Part shown: in pieces, positions 24,731 through 37,230 of the stretch
Layout of the letters: each line of letters opens with the position of its first letter
Numbering within the stretch: the first letter of the stretch is position 1
Source of the DNA: Acestrorhynchus altus
Taxonomy: Eukaryota > Chordata > Actinopteri > Characiformes > Acestrorhynchidae
Length of the DNA stretch: 64,000 nt
Assembly (NCBI GenBank): GCA_034509495.1
Contig: CM067522.1
Location: 7,377,916-7,441,915, forward strand
Reading direction: 5' to 3'
Notes under the pieces: generated by a model
The model's input: the letters and a program-made list of their open reading frames with translations, nothing else
Database searches by the model: none
What the model was told of the DNA's origin: nothing
Made by a program: the position numbers and the translations under genes

Positions 24731-24770
24731 ATAAGTACAGTAAGTACAGTAAGTACAGTAAGTACATTAT
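24731..24770. repeat. Nine-base tandem repeat (AAGTACAGT)n
   Basis: About four units of AAGTACAGT adjoin the LINE tail. Confidence 0.85.
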
Positions 24771-25624
24771 TTTAAGTAATGTTCAGCTTTATTGGTTTTT
24801 GAAACCTATTTAAATGATTACCACAATTTTTATAACATAAGTAGTGCTGGGTGATATATCAATGAATTGAATTTTTTAAGTTAACGTTCCATTTTATTCT
24901 TGCAGAAAACTTTTTTTCTGATCTCTCTGCTCCACCCCCTGCTCTAAGCTCCTCCTTTACTCTGCACCCCTCTGCCCCCATTTGTGCTTTCACCCACAGA
25001 CCATGGAGAGGACATAAGACAGAGCACTGATGACTTTAGCATGAAGAAAAAAAAGATCAAATTTCAATTTCTTTAAATATTGTAAAAACAAATTTAAAAA
25101 ATCACAAATGTTTTAGGCACCCTGTACAAATGGGAATGAGAATCTTCATTAATATTAGAAAAATATAAAAACATTAATATTAGAATAAATACAAATAACA
25201 TTCCTGGTTTTCATTGTTTATCACAGTGTTCATTAACTGTTACTTCTCCAACGCTCTCCTCATGGGAGTCTACTGTTTCTCACCCAACACCTGGTTTGAT
25301 AAATCAGTGCTTAGTGTTGTTAAATCAGGTGCACTGATGATGGAATTGAAAACATCCAGGTGCTGGCTGGGGACATCCAGGAGAAATCTGGAACCAAGCC
25401 TTGGTCTTCAAATTAGCTCACAAGATCTCATCTACTTTCTTCAGAATGAGAAATTCTTCATGCTCTTTACTGTATTTCTTTTTTCCTGCATCTGTTCTAA
25501 TGGGGTCTGGATTTTCTAGACTAAATTCTCTCTTATTGATCAGAGACATGAGTTTAAATAATGTATAATCTTCTTAAATAATCTTAAATAATAATAATCT
25601 TGTCAAATGAATCACGTCAATTTT
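24771..25624. other. Unique intronic DNA
   Basis: A 101-codon plus-strand frame at 25214-25519 has no recognised relative and no exon-like borders. Confidence 0.4.
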
Positions 25625-25865
25625 CCATTTCCACATTGAAGTTCAAAAATTACAAACTGTAGGCCATCTGTTTCTATGCAAACTTTGTTAACTTTCGTTT
25701 GTCCTGTTCTTCAATAATCAGGACACCAGAGGACCCCTACTATGTAAGTGGTACGTAGGTCATTCTCAGCACTGCAGTGACACTGACATGGTGGTGGTGT
25801 GTTGTTGCGCTGGTATGAGTGGATCAGACACAGCAGTGTGTCCACTCACTGTGCATTCTATTAGA
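25625..25865. mobile_element. Partial fold-back element (left arm)
   Basis: The blocks AATTACAAACTGTAGGCCAT, CATTCTCAGCACTGCAGTGA and GACATGGTGGTGGTGTG match the left arm of the element at 12.8 kb. After GGATCAGACACAGCAGTG most of the centre and the right arm are missing. Confidence 0.7.
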
Positions 25866-27634
25866 CAGTTATCAAAGCATTTCACTAACAGCTGTACTGT
25901 GTACCTTGATATGATTGGATATGAAAAGGTCCCTCCCCAGATAATTTGACCGTCTAGGCAGAAATCAACTGCTCAGCTACCGTTTATTTGCTGAATTTAA
26001 CACCTCGAACAGTAATGAACCATCCAAGGTGTTATGCAAAACAATTTTCATGGTACAATAGTTTTCTGTTATAAATAGTACAATAGTTTTCTATGTCAAA
26101 TTAAGGAAATTGTGCTCTAAAATGTGCAGAACACTATGAATAAATGCATTTCTTAAATCATTCACACATATTTCACTAACAACATCATATATTTTTTTGT
26201 ATACAATTGTATTTTTTTAAAGTTTATTGGTTTCCATTTGTTGTGATATAAATATATACATTGTTTCCTCACAAACATGTTGTACAGAACAAACAAAATA
26301 TGAATTTAAAACTTTTCAGTGAACCCTTTACTGTATACTATATTTGCTGTATAATCCTTCTGACCACATTTCTAAGATATTTATAGTTACAGTAGGCTAA
26401 AAGTATCTCCGTTGGCCTCTCCATTAAATTTCAAAGAAACCATTTTCAGGCTTAATTTGAGTGGTTTTTAGAAACTCCATTAGGACAGACAGCTCACGGT
26501 GGTGGCAGTAACTTGAAATATTTTATGCATATCATTTATTTATATGAGTGGAGGTTGAAGGTTTAAAGTGTTCCTGGGTACCTAAAGGCTACTGCCAGAC
26601 TACTATCAGCTCACAATCAAAACAGCCCCTGAGTTAGTAAAGACGTATTCCTCCACCTCTCTATGTCACCTATATTGCAAGATTAAGTGATGCAATATGA
26701 AATCACACCAAAAGTACTTTGAAATGCAAGCCTGAATACTGATGGTGAGGAATGAGCGAGCAAATAAACCAAACCACCTATTTACATAACAGCCTCGATC
26801 TGGAACACATTAAGCCATACCTTTACATATCTACAGCTGAGCATTACTCAGAGTCAACAATTTGCAAAAACGTGAGCTCATTATGGTTACATGGAGGCTA
26901 AAATGGCCTGGGTTACACTGGCTACTTTTTCAAAGGCAGCCTCCCAGTGTTGTATGCAGCTTGACTAGGCTATACTCTCTGAGCTTCCACCATCTGTTAA
27001 CTATGGCCATAGCATCCCTAATAATGCCAGCCTTGAGCAGTCATTTTGGGCTGCTGAGCTTAGGCTAAATATGTTTGTGTAAGGCCCAATGTATGAGGCA
27101 AATGACAGAGATGCGCTACAGAGATTCAGAGGCCAGGAGCCCATGCTTTTAGCAAGGATAGAGATGCAGGAACACGAGTTAGGGAGGCAGAAGAGCACTT
27201 CCCTTCACTCAGTGCTATTAATTATGGAGCAGCCAGTGGTGGAGAGACGAGACAGGGTGTGTTTTATGTAGAGGGAAAGAGCTGTCAGAGTGGAGATAGT
27301 ACAGAAACCCCATGCTCAACTGACAAGACCCAGGCTTTAATAAAAGAAAACACTTCCCATCAACGTTAACTAGGAACTGGGAGAGGGGAAGTATTGCCGA
27401 GCTGTGACACATCAAGAGGGCTTACTGGGGTGGCACAAGGGGTAATGCCCTTATTGATGGAGGAGTTATCTGGCACACCTTCGTGTTCCTTTGTTAGATG
27501 CAGTTAAGAATAAACATCGCTAAACAGTTGTTTTCATGCATGTTCATGCAGGTCCCAACAAAACCAGGAAAAGGCTATACAGTTATAGATCCTTTATATA
27601 GGTTCTTTAAGCTTCTTCACATATGCACATCTCT
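25866..27634. other. Unique intronic DNA
   Basis: A 25-base block, ACAATAGTTTTCT plus flank, is repeated at about 26056-26093. The region 26860-27420 is repeat-free with several short frames on both strands, none recognised. Confidence 0.4.
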
Positions 27635-28464
27635 TTAGGCTTTAGAAGCCTAGGCCAATTTTGCATTTATAGTTTGATGTACTTGTATTTGCCAAAAAGA
27701 GAGACTTATTATGAGACATTATTTTCGGATGATTCTAGGCTCCTCAAATATGTCTTCATTTGAGATGTAAAAATTAAGAGAATTTAAATATGTGTAAGAA
27801 TTTGACAATGTTGATCGGAAATTTATTTGCACCTTTTAGATCGAAATGCAATCATTTTGATGAATTATTTGTAATGATTAAATTGACAAGAATGCTTATG
27901 ATAATAACATCTTCAGAATTCTTGACATAGTAAAAAAACAAAAAAACAAAAAAAAAAACCCAAAAAAAGCAAACAACTACCTGAATGTCCTTAATTATTT
28001 TATTAATGTATCAGTATTATCCCTTCTCAGGACTTTTATTCTAAAATTTAACAGAGCGTGAGCAATAAAAGAGAGTACCTTTCGCAGGCTGTATGCAAGA
28101 GTGTGTACTGGCTGATTCTCAGGACTTTTATTCTAAAATTTAACAGAGCGTGAGCAATAAAAGAGAGCACATAGCACCTCCCTTCTTTTTTTTTCTTATG
28201 TAACCCAATATCTCAATATTATTGAAACTTATGAGTGTTATCATCCCCCTCCCCTCTCACTTATCGTTTGGAGTCTGCATGCAGGTCATGCATATACATG
28301 TGGACAGTAAACACTTAATTTAGTTGGAAATGAGTAAATTTCACCTGTATTCCTTGCTGGATTACTCGTATCATGTTTGTAGGGGACTCAGATTCTGAGA
28401 TATGAACCCTAGAAAATGTCATGTGACTACCTGCAAAGTGCAGATCTTGGATTGTAAGAGTTAA
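27635..28464 (+). mobile_element. TTAA-end element, copy 4 (with internal duplication and filler)
   Basis: The left end TTAGGCTTTAGAAGCCTAGG (27635) and right end CTTGGATTGTAAGAGTTAA (TTAA at 28461-28464) bound the copy. The conserved interior (TCCTTAATTATTTTATTAAT, CAGGACTTTTATTCTAAAAT) is present. A 52-base part is duplicated at 28024-28075 and 28116-28167, with 40 bases of foreign sequence between. Confidence 0.75.
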
Positions 28465-30701
28465 GGAATCATACATTGAAAGGTTCTTAAGAGAAGCAAA
28501 CATTTTTCTGTGTCATTGCTGGAAAGAAACCATTTTTATACCGTTAACATTCATGAAACCCAAGTACAAGTACAATCCAAATACAGCACCATCTTGACAT
28601 TTGGTGACCTAGTTCTAATGACATGCATGGTATACATGCTACCATAGCAGGGCAACTGTGGCAACTCTTCAGTTTTTCATATGGAAACAGTGTCATTCCT
28701 GTTCCCCAGAGACTGGTTGTGGTCAATTAATCTGACTGGAGCATGGCTAACTAATGACATTCTCGTCTCTGGTGTCCTCTCGCTGGACAAGATCTTGAAC
28801 ATAATGGCGAGCTCTTACATTCTTGACCTACATGCGGTCTCTGAAAACATGTTAGGCTCTTGTTGCCACGACTCTTCAAAATGAAGCATCTCGTTTTGAA
28901 ACATCTCGTCCAAGATGAACAAAACCCTTCACTGAAGCATTTATCAATGAAGAAAGCAAGACCAGTTAGCATGTTCAGAAATATACGGAAATGCAGAATC
29001 CCAAATAGGATTGGATTTGAAACCCATCTTTGAGGGAATATAACTGACTGTGAGTTCCTGTGTCACTAAAAAGACTATTTTGCCTCCAGTAAAATGAGCC
29101 ATAATAATCTCAGGCTATATTAATCTCATGTGAATAAACGTGTGTAAATATTCCCTCATATCCTGTGGAACAGGAAGGTTTAGCTGGATTTCTCAGTACC
29201 AAGGTGGTCTAGGAGGGATTGTGTTGCTCAGGTTGTTCGAGTCTGTGGCAAATGTTTATACCTACTGCGGACGCTGCCAAAATTGCAGACAAAACGGCCA
29301 TGCTCGAAACAGCCATGCTCTTTCGCAGGCTGTATGCAAGAGTGCGTACTGTCTGATTCAGTCTGCATTGAGTGCAGCAGAGCTATTTTCATCGTCACTT
29401 AGGGGTTATACGATTGGTTATCACCCACTAAATGTTCATCAGCGGTCAAGCCACAGATTAGTCACATTTTTGAAGGAGGTGTCAGTCAGCCACTCCTATC
29501 TCAGTCATTTATACCAAGTTTTCTAATCCAATGTGAACCGGTCATACATTTCAGACACATACTGTAGTGAAATTGCATTACTGCACCTCGCCAGGTGAAA
29601 CTAATCCCATCTGATTAGGGCTTAAGAAATACAGGCACTTTTACTGTAACACCACCTCAAATATTACTGAATTAAAGACGGAATGAAATCAAACCTTCGG
29701 AATGCTCAAATGCACGTTATCACATCATTACTACATGAGGCATTTTAATATAATCACATTAAATGTGAGTAAAATATAATATTTGGACATTTAAAAGCTG
29801 GTTTGACAATTTCATTTCATTTCACTTCATAAACTATGTTAATATGTGATTGATTCACGACTTGGTCTTGATTTTATTTGTCATTTGATTTAAGACCTGC
29901 TCATTGATTGTGTTTGGCTCATGGACCACGTCCTCTAATTTAACATTTCCTCAGTTTTCAGTCCAGTTTAGTGAATGTTTGTTCTATTGTCTGACACACT
30001 GCACACATGAGTGTACTGTTCAGACTGTGAGAACTGCCTCTGTCTGATGCTGCGACGGTTACTGGTCTTGGCATCCTGGTCTAATGCACACATGGACCAA
30101 CTGCAACTGACTAGTTAGTTAGGGTCGTCTCCTTCACACCTTCAGAAGACTGCCGCTCTCAGTCCAGAATGTGTTTAATCAGTGGAAATGTATCTGTAAT
30201 CAAATTCATCCAGAGGCTCTTCTGGTCGTTAAAAAAGTGTGAGAAAAAGTAAGTGTGACATATGAGTGAGAGATTAGAGCTGTGTGAACTTTCCTGAATC
30301 TCACAGAAATGAAATGATGAAATATATGAGACAGCATGGGAATATTCAGATATCCCACCCTGGCAAAGCAGACGTCTGTGACTCTGCGCTAGGTGCCACC
30401 GGAGGTTAGGGTTGGGGGTATGGCGGGGCAAACAATGTCACAATCTGTGTTTTGAACTGGGGGAGGGGTGGGGGTTGTGGTCATCAGAATCATTCTCTAA
30501 GATGATTCATTTGATTTCTGGGACAGTGAACGTGATTTGTGACATCAAGGATTCATTATCAATATGCAGGAGTCCATCAAAAGTGAGGTGTCTGATATTT
30601 ACATAATATAACAATATCTAGCTTTCATTCATTAGTATGTTGCGCATTTAATCAGGTAATAAAAGCTTTCTGTGTCAGTGTTTCACCACCAGTTAATGCT
30701 G
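28465..30701. other. Unique intronic DNA
   Basis: A 128-codon plus-strand frame at 29140-29526 has no recognised relative. It contains the 40-base segment (29320-29359) that reappears inside the element at 28.1 kb. No splice-bounded exon seen. Confidence 0.4.
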
Positions 30702-32249
30702 TTAATAGGTAATAGTGTTACACGTATGGAATTGTGTAGTGATTGATTGTGGATGTAATGGTGAATGCATGGTGGAGCAGCAGGGAGAGGGGAGGAGACC
30801 TATCTTTGGCTTCTGCAGCAAAACATACACACACAAGGACACTCCCCATGCGGCGTAGTACAGCTGCTTTACTGTGTAGGTAACTGAAATAAGGATAATA
30901 GTACAGCCGCCAAAACTACAGCTCACTGTCCTTTAGGGTTGAACGTGATTCACTTCAGATGTCTGGCCATGCTGGACACATTACCAAGTTCTTATCATGG
31001 TATCACCTTTTGTGCTGTTTGTGGACTTTGCTTCTGATCCTCACTGTACTGGACTGAGTGATGTTCTCAGTGTGGATCAGGTTAGTGTTCTGATCCTCAC
31101 TGTACTGGACTGAGTGATGTTCTCTCAGTGTGGATCAAGATACTACTTAATCATTAAAAAGCTCATTTTAAGGCTTAAGAAAGGCTTATTGTCTTCTACA
31201 AAGGTTTCCTAAATATGACTCTTTCTTTTTTGAACACATTTTTAAAAGTATATTCTACCTCACTCTAAAATGTTAAAAATGAATAATTGTCCAATCATTG
31301 TAATCAGTGTCAAGCTTTTATGTATTATTAGAAATTTAAAGATTCAAAATCACTTCTTCTGAGTTAGAGGTTTTACTGATTGTAGTGCTGAATGATGGCA
31401 CAGATGCTAGTTAATCCTTAGCAGGTCCCTCCTCACAGGTTTAGGAAATGACTTGGTGTGGAGCTGCAGTAATTTCTCATTCTCCACACTTTCTTAGCAC
31501 GGGCTGAGACGATAGAGGTCCAGGTAATGATGGTGGCAGAGCAGATTACACTTGGCTCTGCTGGAAGAGGCTCTGCGAGCATCTCTTTGAAGGATGTAAT
31601 CCGGGGATTTATGGCTTGGAGGTAGAGGGGGTGGGTTGGATGAGTGGTGAGAAGGCAAATTGAGCTCTGGGCAGAACGTCCACCATGTTGATCTGCCTCC
31701 AGAGCTCAGCTTGGTAGTGTAGAGTTGTGTAGCTCCTGATGTAGGGAAAGTATGCGGGAAGGTTCTCCTGACTCCTATAATGACATTTAATGAACTGACC
31801 TGTAGAAACAGTTCTCCAGGTCAGTTTATACATTTTAAGACGTTTTAAGATTTCTTACAGCTTGTGTAGATGGATTTTTGTTGTGATATATTATAATAGT
31901 CTTCTGCTGTATTCATGGTGTGAAAGAAATTCCTTCACATTTTTGAATTTTTATTATGTTCCTTATGGTGTAAAATGTAAGGTTACTTAAATTCACTATG
32001 TAATGAACACAGAAGCTCTTTTTTGCTGTTAAATAAAACCATCTTGCACTTGCATGATGCACTTCAATGTCTGGTGCACACAGCAACCATACGTACTTCA
32101 GAATGAGAATATGCAGACCTGTTATGGAAGGAGCTTTTATTGTTTAGGCTATGGAACAAAGGAATGATGATGATGATGTATCTAATAAAACACCCAAAAA
32201 CATTATTCTGGGTTTACAGCATAGCACATACAGAAAAGGAGTTTTACTT
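30702..32249. other. Unique intronic DNA with a tandem duplication
   Basis: Two 56-base units lie at 31032-31138. Nothing else is recognised. Confidence 0.4.
31032..31138. repeat. 56-bp tandem duplication
   Basis: The block beginning TTCTGATCCTCACTGTACTG recurs at 31088, differing only by an extra CT. Confidence 0.9.
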
Positions 32250-32810
32250 CTAAGTAATGTGCTCTAGAGGAACAATAAATGCTAAAAATGACTGCCGCGG
32301 GCAGTACTAATTGAGCTACATGTATAGAAATAGTGTCTCTCAGTTTGGTGTTGGCTATAATGCAACATGCCAGATATCTTAGCATGGAATTGTAGAGGTT
32401 CTTAATGGTGTCCTGCGATATCCATCCAAGTTCTCACTCAGTTCAGATTTAGTGATAGGATGGAGTGGAGTGTTGACACTGCCTCCAATAGCCTCACATA
32501 CGTTTTCAGGTTCTGGTGATATGACTGGCCATGGCAGAGTATCTGTGTCTTCAAGACGTACTGGACAGTGCTTTTAGAAAAGGTAGAACCACTGACTGTA
32601 GTTGTTAACATAACATTTGGCTGTCAAAATGACTGTAATGGAGGCCAAATATGATCTCATCATAAGAAAATGCACCCCACACCATGACACCACGTCTGAC
32701 CACAGTGACTCCACACATTCATTGGTCATCTCAAACCAAGACAAAAGTGGAACTTGTCACTGAAGATGATCAGTTGATTCCTTCTGGGTGCAACTATTTT
32801 TTTTTGACGA
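32250..32810 (-). pseudogene. Tc1/mariner transposase relic
   Basis: On the minus strand, weak transposase-like text runs from FSDKFHFCLGLR through a WSHCGQ motif (the strand-transfer domain after the first Asp) to GYRRTP near the C-terminus. Stops and frameshifts are frequent. The block GTTGCACCCAGAAGGAATCA, read in reverse near 32775-32795, is shared with the plus-strand copy at 42.8 kb. Confidence 0.6.
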
Positions 32811-33910
32811 GTGTAATGAGGTCACACATATTCCTGTTCTGCCCTGTCATGTTCCTGCTTTCTGTGTACATACATAACACAAACACAAACATAAACATGA
32901 AGTAAAAATTGGTAAGTGGTTTACAGCTTGGACATACAGTCGTTGGAAAGTGTTTTCCACAGATTCAAACATGTTCATTGGTTGCACAAGAATGAAATGC
33001 TGTGTTCAGTTTTTTAGTTCGATTGTGTTCATGTTCGATTTCATCATTTACAACGAGTTGACTCATTTGAATCATGTTTCAAATTTAAATTCAAAGCTTA
33101 GTGAAGATCTTCACTGTTGCACATTTAATTTCTTTTTTTTTTTTTTTGTAATTGTCCATTAAAACGTGGTCCAGAAAACCTTTTTTGGCACCTTTCCTTT
33201 ATAGAGTGACACACAGCCAATGTATTCTTATTAATAACTGAATATACAGCCTCTTATATGACTGCATAAGCATTTATGGAGAAAATTATTTCGTTATTGG
33301 GTCACAAGCCTGGATCACCTTTCCTCGAAGAAGTGACCCCACAGTAATACTATAATGTATGCGTCACAGTTAGGCCTGTCGTTCTGCCCAGTGTCAGGTG
33401 TTGCATGATAATAACAGTGACTGAGCCAGTTCTTTCCAGATCTCCAGAGACAGCTAGTAGTGACTAAACTAAGGTTAACTCATCAGAGCAGTGTTGGCAC
33501 AGGTGTTCTTATGTTCTCTTTTTTCCAGTTCTGTGTAAATGCAGCATTAATGTCTCATTTTGCAGAAGGAATGAGGACGCTTTTCTTCAGGTGAATGGTT
33601 GCTGTTTTAGTGATGGTCAGTAAGACAGTATTTTATCATTATTGTGATATAATGTTTATTTATGTTATTATGAACATCGGTAGTATATGGACCAGCTGAA
33701 GGTTTGAACTTGAGCCCCATCTGGGTTGTCAACTGCATACTGGGTCTTAGATGGGACTTTGCTATTATGGGGCCTATTTGTATCCCAGTAACAGCACATG
33801 TACAAACCCACTCAGAGCACATGCCCACCTGGAGCCCACCTGGAGCCCACCTAGCCCAGGTTTCAAACGGGCAAGTGTTAGTACACAAGGTAAAAGTAGG
33901 CACAGGTGAA
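32811..33910. other. Unique intronic DNA
   Basis: No exon recognised. A short tandem of GAGCCCACCTG (about three units) lies at 33830-33860. Confidence 0.4.
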
Positions 33911-34430
33911 CTGGGTTAGAAATTGAGATCCACACTTTGTGGGTAGTTACATGCTGTATTCTAGGCTTCATATCTCTGGATCAGATTAACATACATACAT
34001 GGTACACATATGATAACATAATACAAGACTTGTGATATGAACCATTTGGGAGTAATCCAGCTTGGAAAACAGCTAAAATTCACTCCAGCTGCTGAATTAA
34101 ATCTCAGTTTAAATACCAAAGCAGCCTTCTAGTGCCTGTTTACTGCTCTTCCCAAGTATAAATGGTCAACCTGCATGCAGACCGATCAGTGCGACAGGGT
34201 GGGGCAAACGACATCACTAATCCAGATATTGGGTTAAAACAAGAAGGGGCTGTTTGCTCTCTTTCTTTGCTCCCACAGTAATCATATTTCAGAATAAAAG
34301 TCCAGGCATAATACTGTACATTCATAAATAACAAAAATAATAAAGGACATGTCGGTTGCTTGGTTGTCTCCTATAAATACTATAAATACAAAAATATCAC
34401 AGAAAATTACCCTATGGTTCTAAAGGTCAA
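33911..34430 (-). mobile_element. TTAA-end element, copy 5
   Basis: Right-end features lie at the low-coordinate side (GAAATTGAGATCCACACTTT, then AGGCTTCATATCTCTGGATC). The left end lies at the high side (CCTATGGTTCTAAAGGTCAA, with TTAA decayed to TCAA in this orientation). The core AGATATTGGGTTAAAACAAG and GGGGCTGTTTGCTCTCTTTC are intact. Confidence 0.75.
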
Positions 34431-34769
34431 TTATTTAGTCACATAGAGTCTAAAGAGTGGTATGTTGTAGTTACATGAGTGTCTGTAGGGTTGTGGGAAG
34501 ATATGAGAGTTGTGTCATCCCTGTGTCTCCTCCTTACTTGGGGCTACAGAGTTTTGCATAGCTGAAGTTCAGATCACTGGTCACCTGAATTCAATGAATG
34601 TCAGACTGGAAAGTGTGTGGCTCCTTGCAGAATCTCAGTCATGTTTAGTTTGCATTCTGAGCCAGTTTGTAAAATATATCTCTGATATATTATCTCTGAT
34701 TCAGAACGACTCTTTTATTCTTGTAAAGTTCTAGGTTTTAAAAACCTCAAAATAAAGGTTTAAAAGGGT

Positions 34770-34772
<3 letters not shown>
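34431..34772. other. Unique intronic DNA
   Basis: Nothing recognised. Confidence 0.35.

Positions 34773-34858
<86 letters not shown>
34773..34858. repeat. Compound (GT)28(GA)15 microsatellite
   Basis: An uninterrupted GT tract (34773-34828) passes directly into a GA tract (34829-34858). Confidence 0.97.
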
Positions 34859-34861
<3 letters not shown>

Positions 34862-36216
34862 GTAGTTCTAGATGCTAAGCATTGGTTACACAATGTGCTG
34901 CTGGCCCTCTAATCTGGATGCATTCCCAGTAAGGTGTCATAAGCCGGAGTTTGAGGATTTCCTTGGCTGTTCCAGGCATCTTTCCATACAATGGGAGCTT
35001 TCCCAACCAACATGCGACTCTCCGCCTATTGTTCTGATGTTCTAATCTCTCCTCATGTTTAGCATGTTACCTACAACTACAACATTTGCCAAAAGCATTA
35101 GTGACCTTCAACGTTGAAGTTGATGGCCTCTTAAATCAGGCACCGTGCTGATTTAAGGATTAACCTTCCAAAGGTCTTTGCATTTAGTTTATTTCTCACT
35201 CGTAAATTCTTACAAGTAAAAGGCCAAAAAGGGTCCACTGGACCAATGCCACTGAAGACGTCTTTAAAGAGGTCATTTTGTAAATGAAAGAACAAGTTTA
35301 ATTATAAAGGACCTCCAGATAATTAATTACTTTAAATGTTCCAAAGAATGCATTTGTTAGATATTTTAAATTGTTTTGTGAACTATATTAGTAACTATGT
35401 GACTTTGTTCGAAGTATACCGAGCCCTTTTTTATAAGGTAGCCCCAACCCAGGTGTCTTCAATCAAGAAAATGGTTCTATGTAGAGAACCCTTTACATGA
35501 GTAAAAGATTCTTCACACCTTGAAATTGTTCTTCAGACTGATGGAGAATGTGCCTCCATGAAGACCCTTTTCAGAACTGTTCTATATAGATCTCTCTGCA
35601 GCACATTCTCTATCAATCTGAAGAACCCTTGCAAAGATCATCTTCAGGCAGATGGTTATTTGAGTATTCATGGTTCTACAATGTAAATAGATATTTTCTA
35701 CACTAAAGAACCTTTGAAGAACCATATTTTCTAAGTGTGCATAATTATTTCTGAGCCTTTCCAGATAGAGTTGCTGTCCCGCCAGATACGATTTGGACTG
35801 GAGTCTGACTGGAAGGAAATAAGCTGGCGCTTTCCTTTCTGAACTATTTCATATAATACATTTCTTGGGCAGTAAACACTCTAGGCTTGTTTTCATCACC
35901 TCTGCTGCGAACGATTCCGACTTGGCATTTTACACACAAAGCTCTCTGAATGATTGTTTACATCCTAAATATTTTCTTATATGGAAAGCTGAAAAAGGAG
36001 TGGAATGGCCTTTTAAGATTACAGCATTCCTTTCCCTTTGTAGTGCTGTCAAATCATGTTAAAGGCTTAAACTCTAATATCTGACAAGCAAGAGCTTGTT
36101 AGAAAGCAATTCATGGTAAGGTTGTCTGTTTTCAGTCTTGTGTTTACAACACATTTCCCAGACATTGTCCTATCTAGCATGTTAGCAATCATCTTGTCAT
36201 CTTAGAAAATAAATCG
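34859..36216. other. Intronic DNA with one fold-back repeat
   Basis: Apart from the repeat at 35430-35735, no exon or element is recognised. Confidence 0.4.
35430..35735. repeat. Fold-back repeat rich in AGAACCCTT motifs
   Basis: Repeated AGAACCCTTT-like motifs in both directions (for example near 35484, 35565, 35626 and 35704), and GTTCTTCAGACTGATGGAGA mirrored by CTATCAATCTGAAGAACCCT. Similar motifs occur at 56.5-56.7 kb. Confidence 0.55.
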
Positions 36217-36600
36217 ATTACAGATGCATGCAAATATTTGGGCACCCTGGTCAAAATTTCTGTTACCGTGAAAACAGTATGTACAAAAATTTGAAGTCAC
36301 CTGAAATCAGTGGTGACAATAGGAAGCAGTTGCACATATCTCATGTCTGCCACTGCCATTAGCCTCTACTCTTTTGCAAGGCCTTACACTAGATTTTGGA
36401 ACATTTGCTGAGAGGATTTGGTGCCATTCATCCAGGAAAGTGTTAGTGATGTAAGGTGCTGTCAGTGGATGATTAGTTTTAGACCAAATATGCATTTCAG
36501 ACTTATCTCAGAGGTCCTGGTTTCTACAGAAGTCAATTATGCTGCTCTACAGATGGTGTCCATCAATGAACACTGGACATGGTGAAGGCAGTCTTGTGTA
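36217..36600. mobile_element. Decayed Tc1/mariner elements
   Basis: The end-like ATGCATGCAAATATTTGGGC at 36224 matches a common fish Tc1/mariner MITE terminus. CTAGATTTTGGAACATTTGC at 36391 repeats the block seen at 7.93 kb, in the antisense direction. No open frame remains. Confidence 0.45.
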
Positions 36601-37020
36601 CTCATTTTAAATATGATTCATGTATTCACGTTGTTATGCATGACTTTAGAGGGAAAAAGAGAAGAGCACCATGTAAAAGTACCCCAAAGGTTACCAATGT
36701 CTACAACCTTAATTCGTTTCTTATGGCTATGGCATGTTTACAGTCAATGTTCTTTATTAGGAAAGGCCAGGTGAGGCAAATTTCAATACTGTATACTTCT
36801 CAAACCTCATACCTTCTAACAGCCATGGCATATGGACTCACTCTAAGCAGCTGCCTAGCACTCTGAAAATTAAAATTGAGATCCATAAACAGAATTCTAT
36901 AAGAAGATAGTAAGCATTTTTAGGAAGCTGTTTTAATAGCTGTTTTGTAATTAATATGGCTGTTAAGCGGAACAATGGAGATCAAAGCAGACCGAGAAAA
37001 ATCTGAGAGTCTTGTAGGAC
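36601..37020. other. Unique intronic DNA
   Basis: Nothing recognised. Confidence 0.35.
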
Positions 37021-37168
37021 TGCTGCACACACACACACACACACGTCTATGAGTTATCAGTACACAGACACAGGCATGAAATTTACTCATCCGTACAAGT
37101 GCACACACTGTCATGTGCACAGACATACTGATTTCACAGCTCACACTTCTGAAACACACACACACACA

Positions 37169-37211
<43 letters not shown>

Positions 37212-37230
37212 GCACACACACACACTAGAC
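37021..37230. repeat. Interrupted CA/CT microsatellite cluster
   Basis: CA runs at 37025-37044, 37156-37168 and 37188-37226 flank a CT run at 37169-37189. The cysteine/valine-rich antisense frame is an artefact. Confidence 0.9.

Noticed and set aside
29140..29526. 128-codon plus-strand frame containing a CxxC-like stretch
   Set aside because: No recognisable domain; the cysteine spacing is not that of a known zinc finger and no exon borders are seen.
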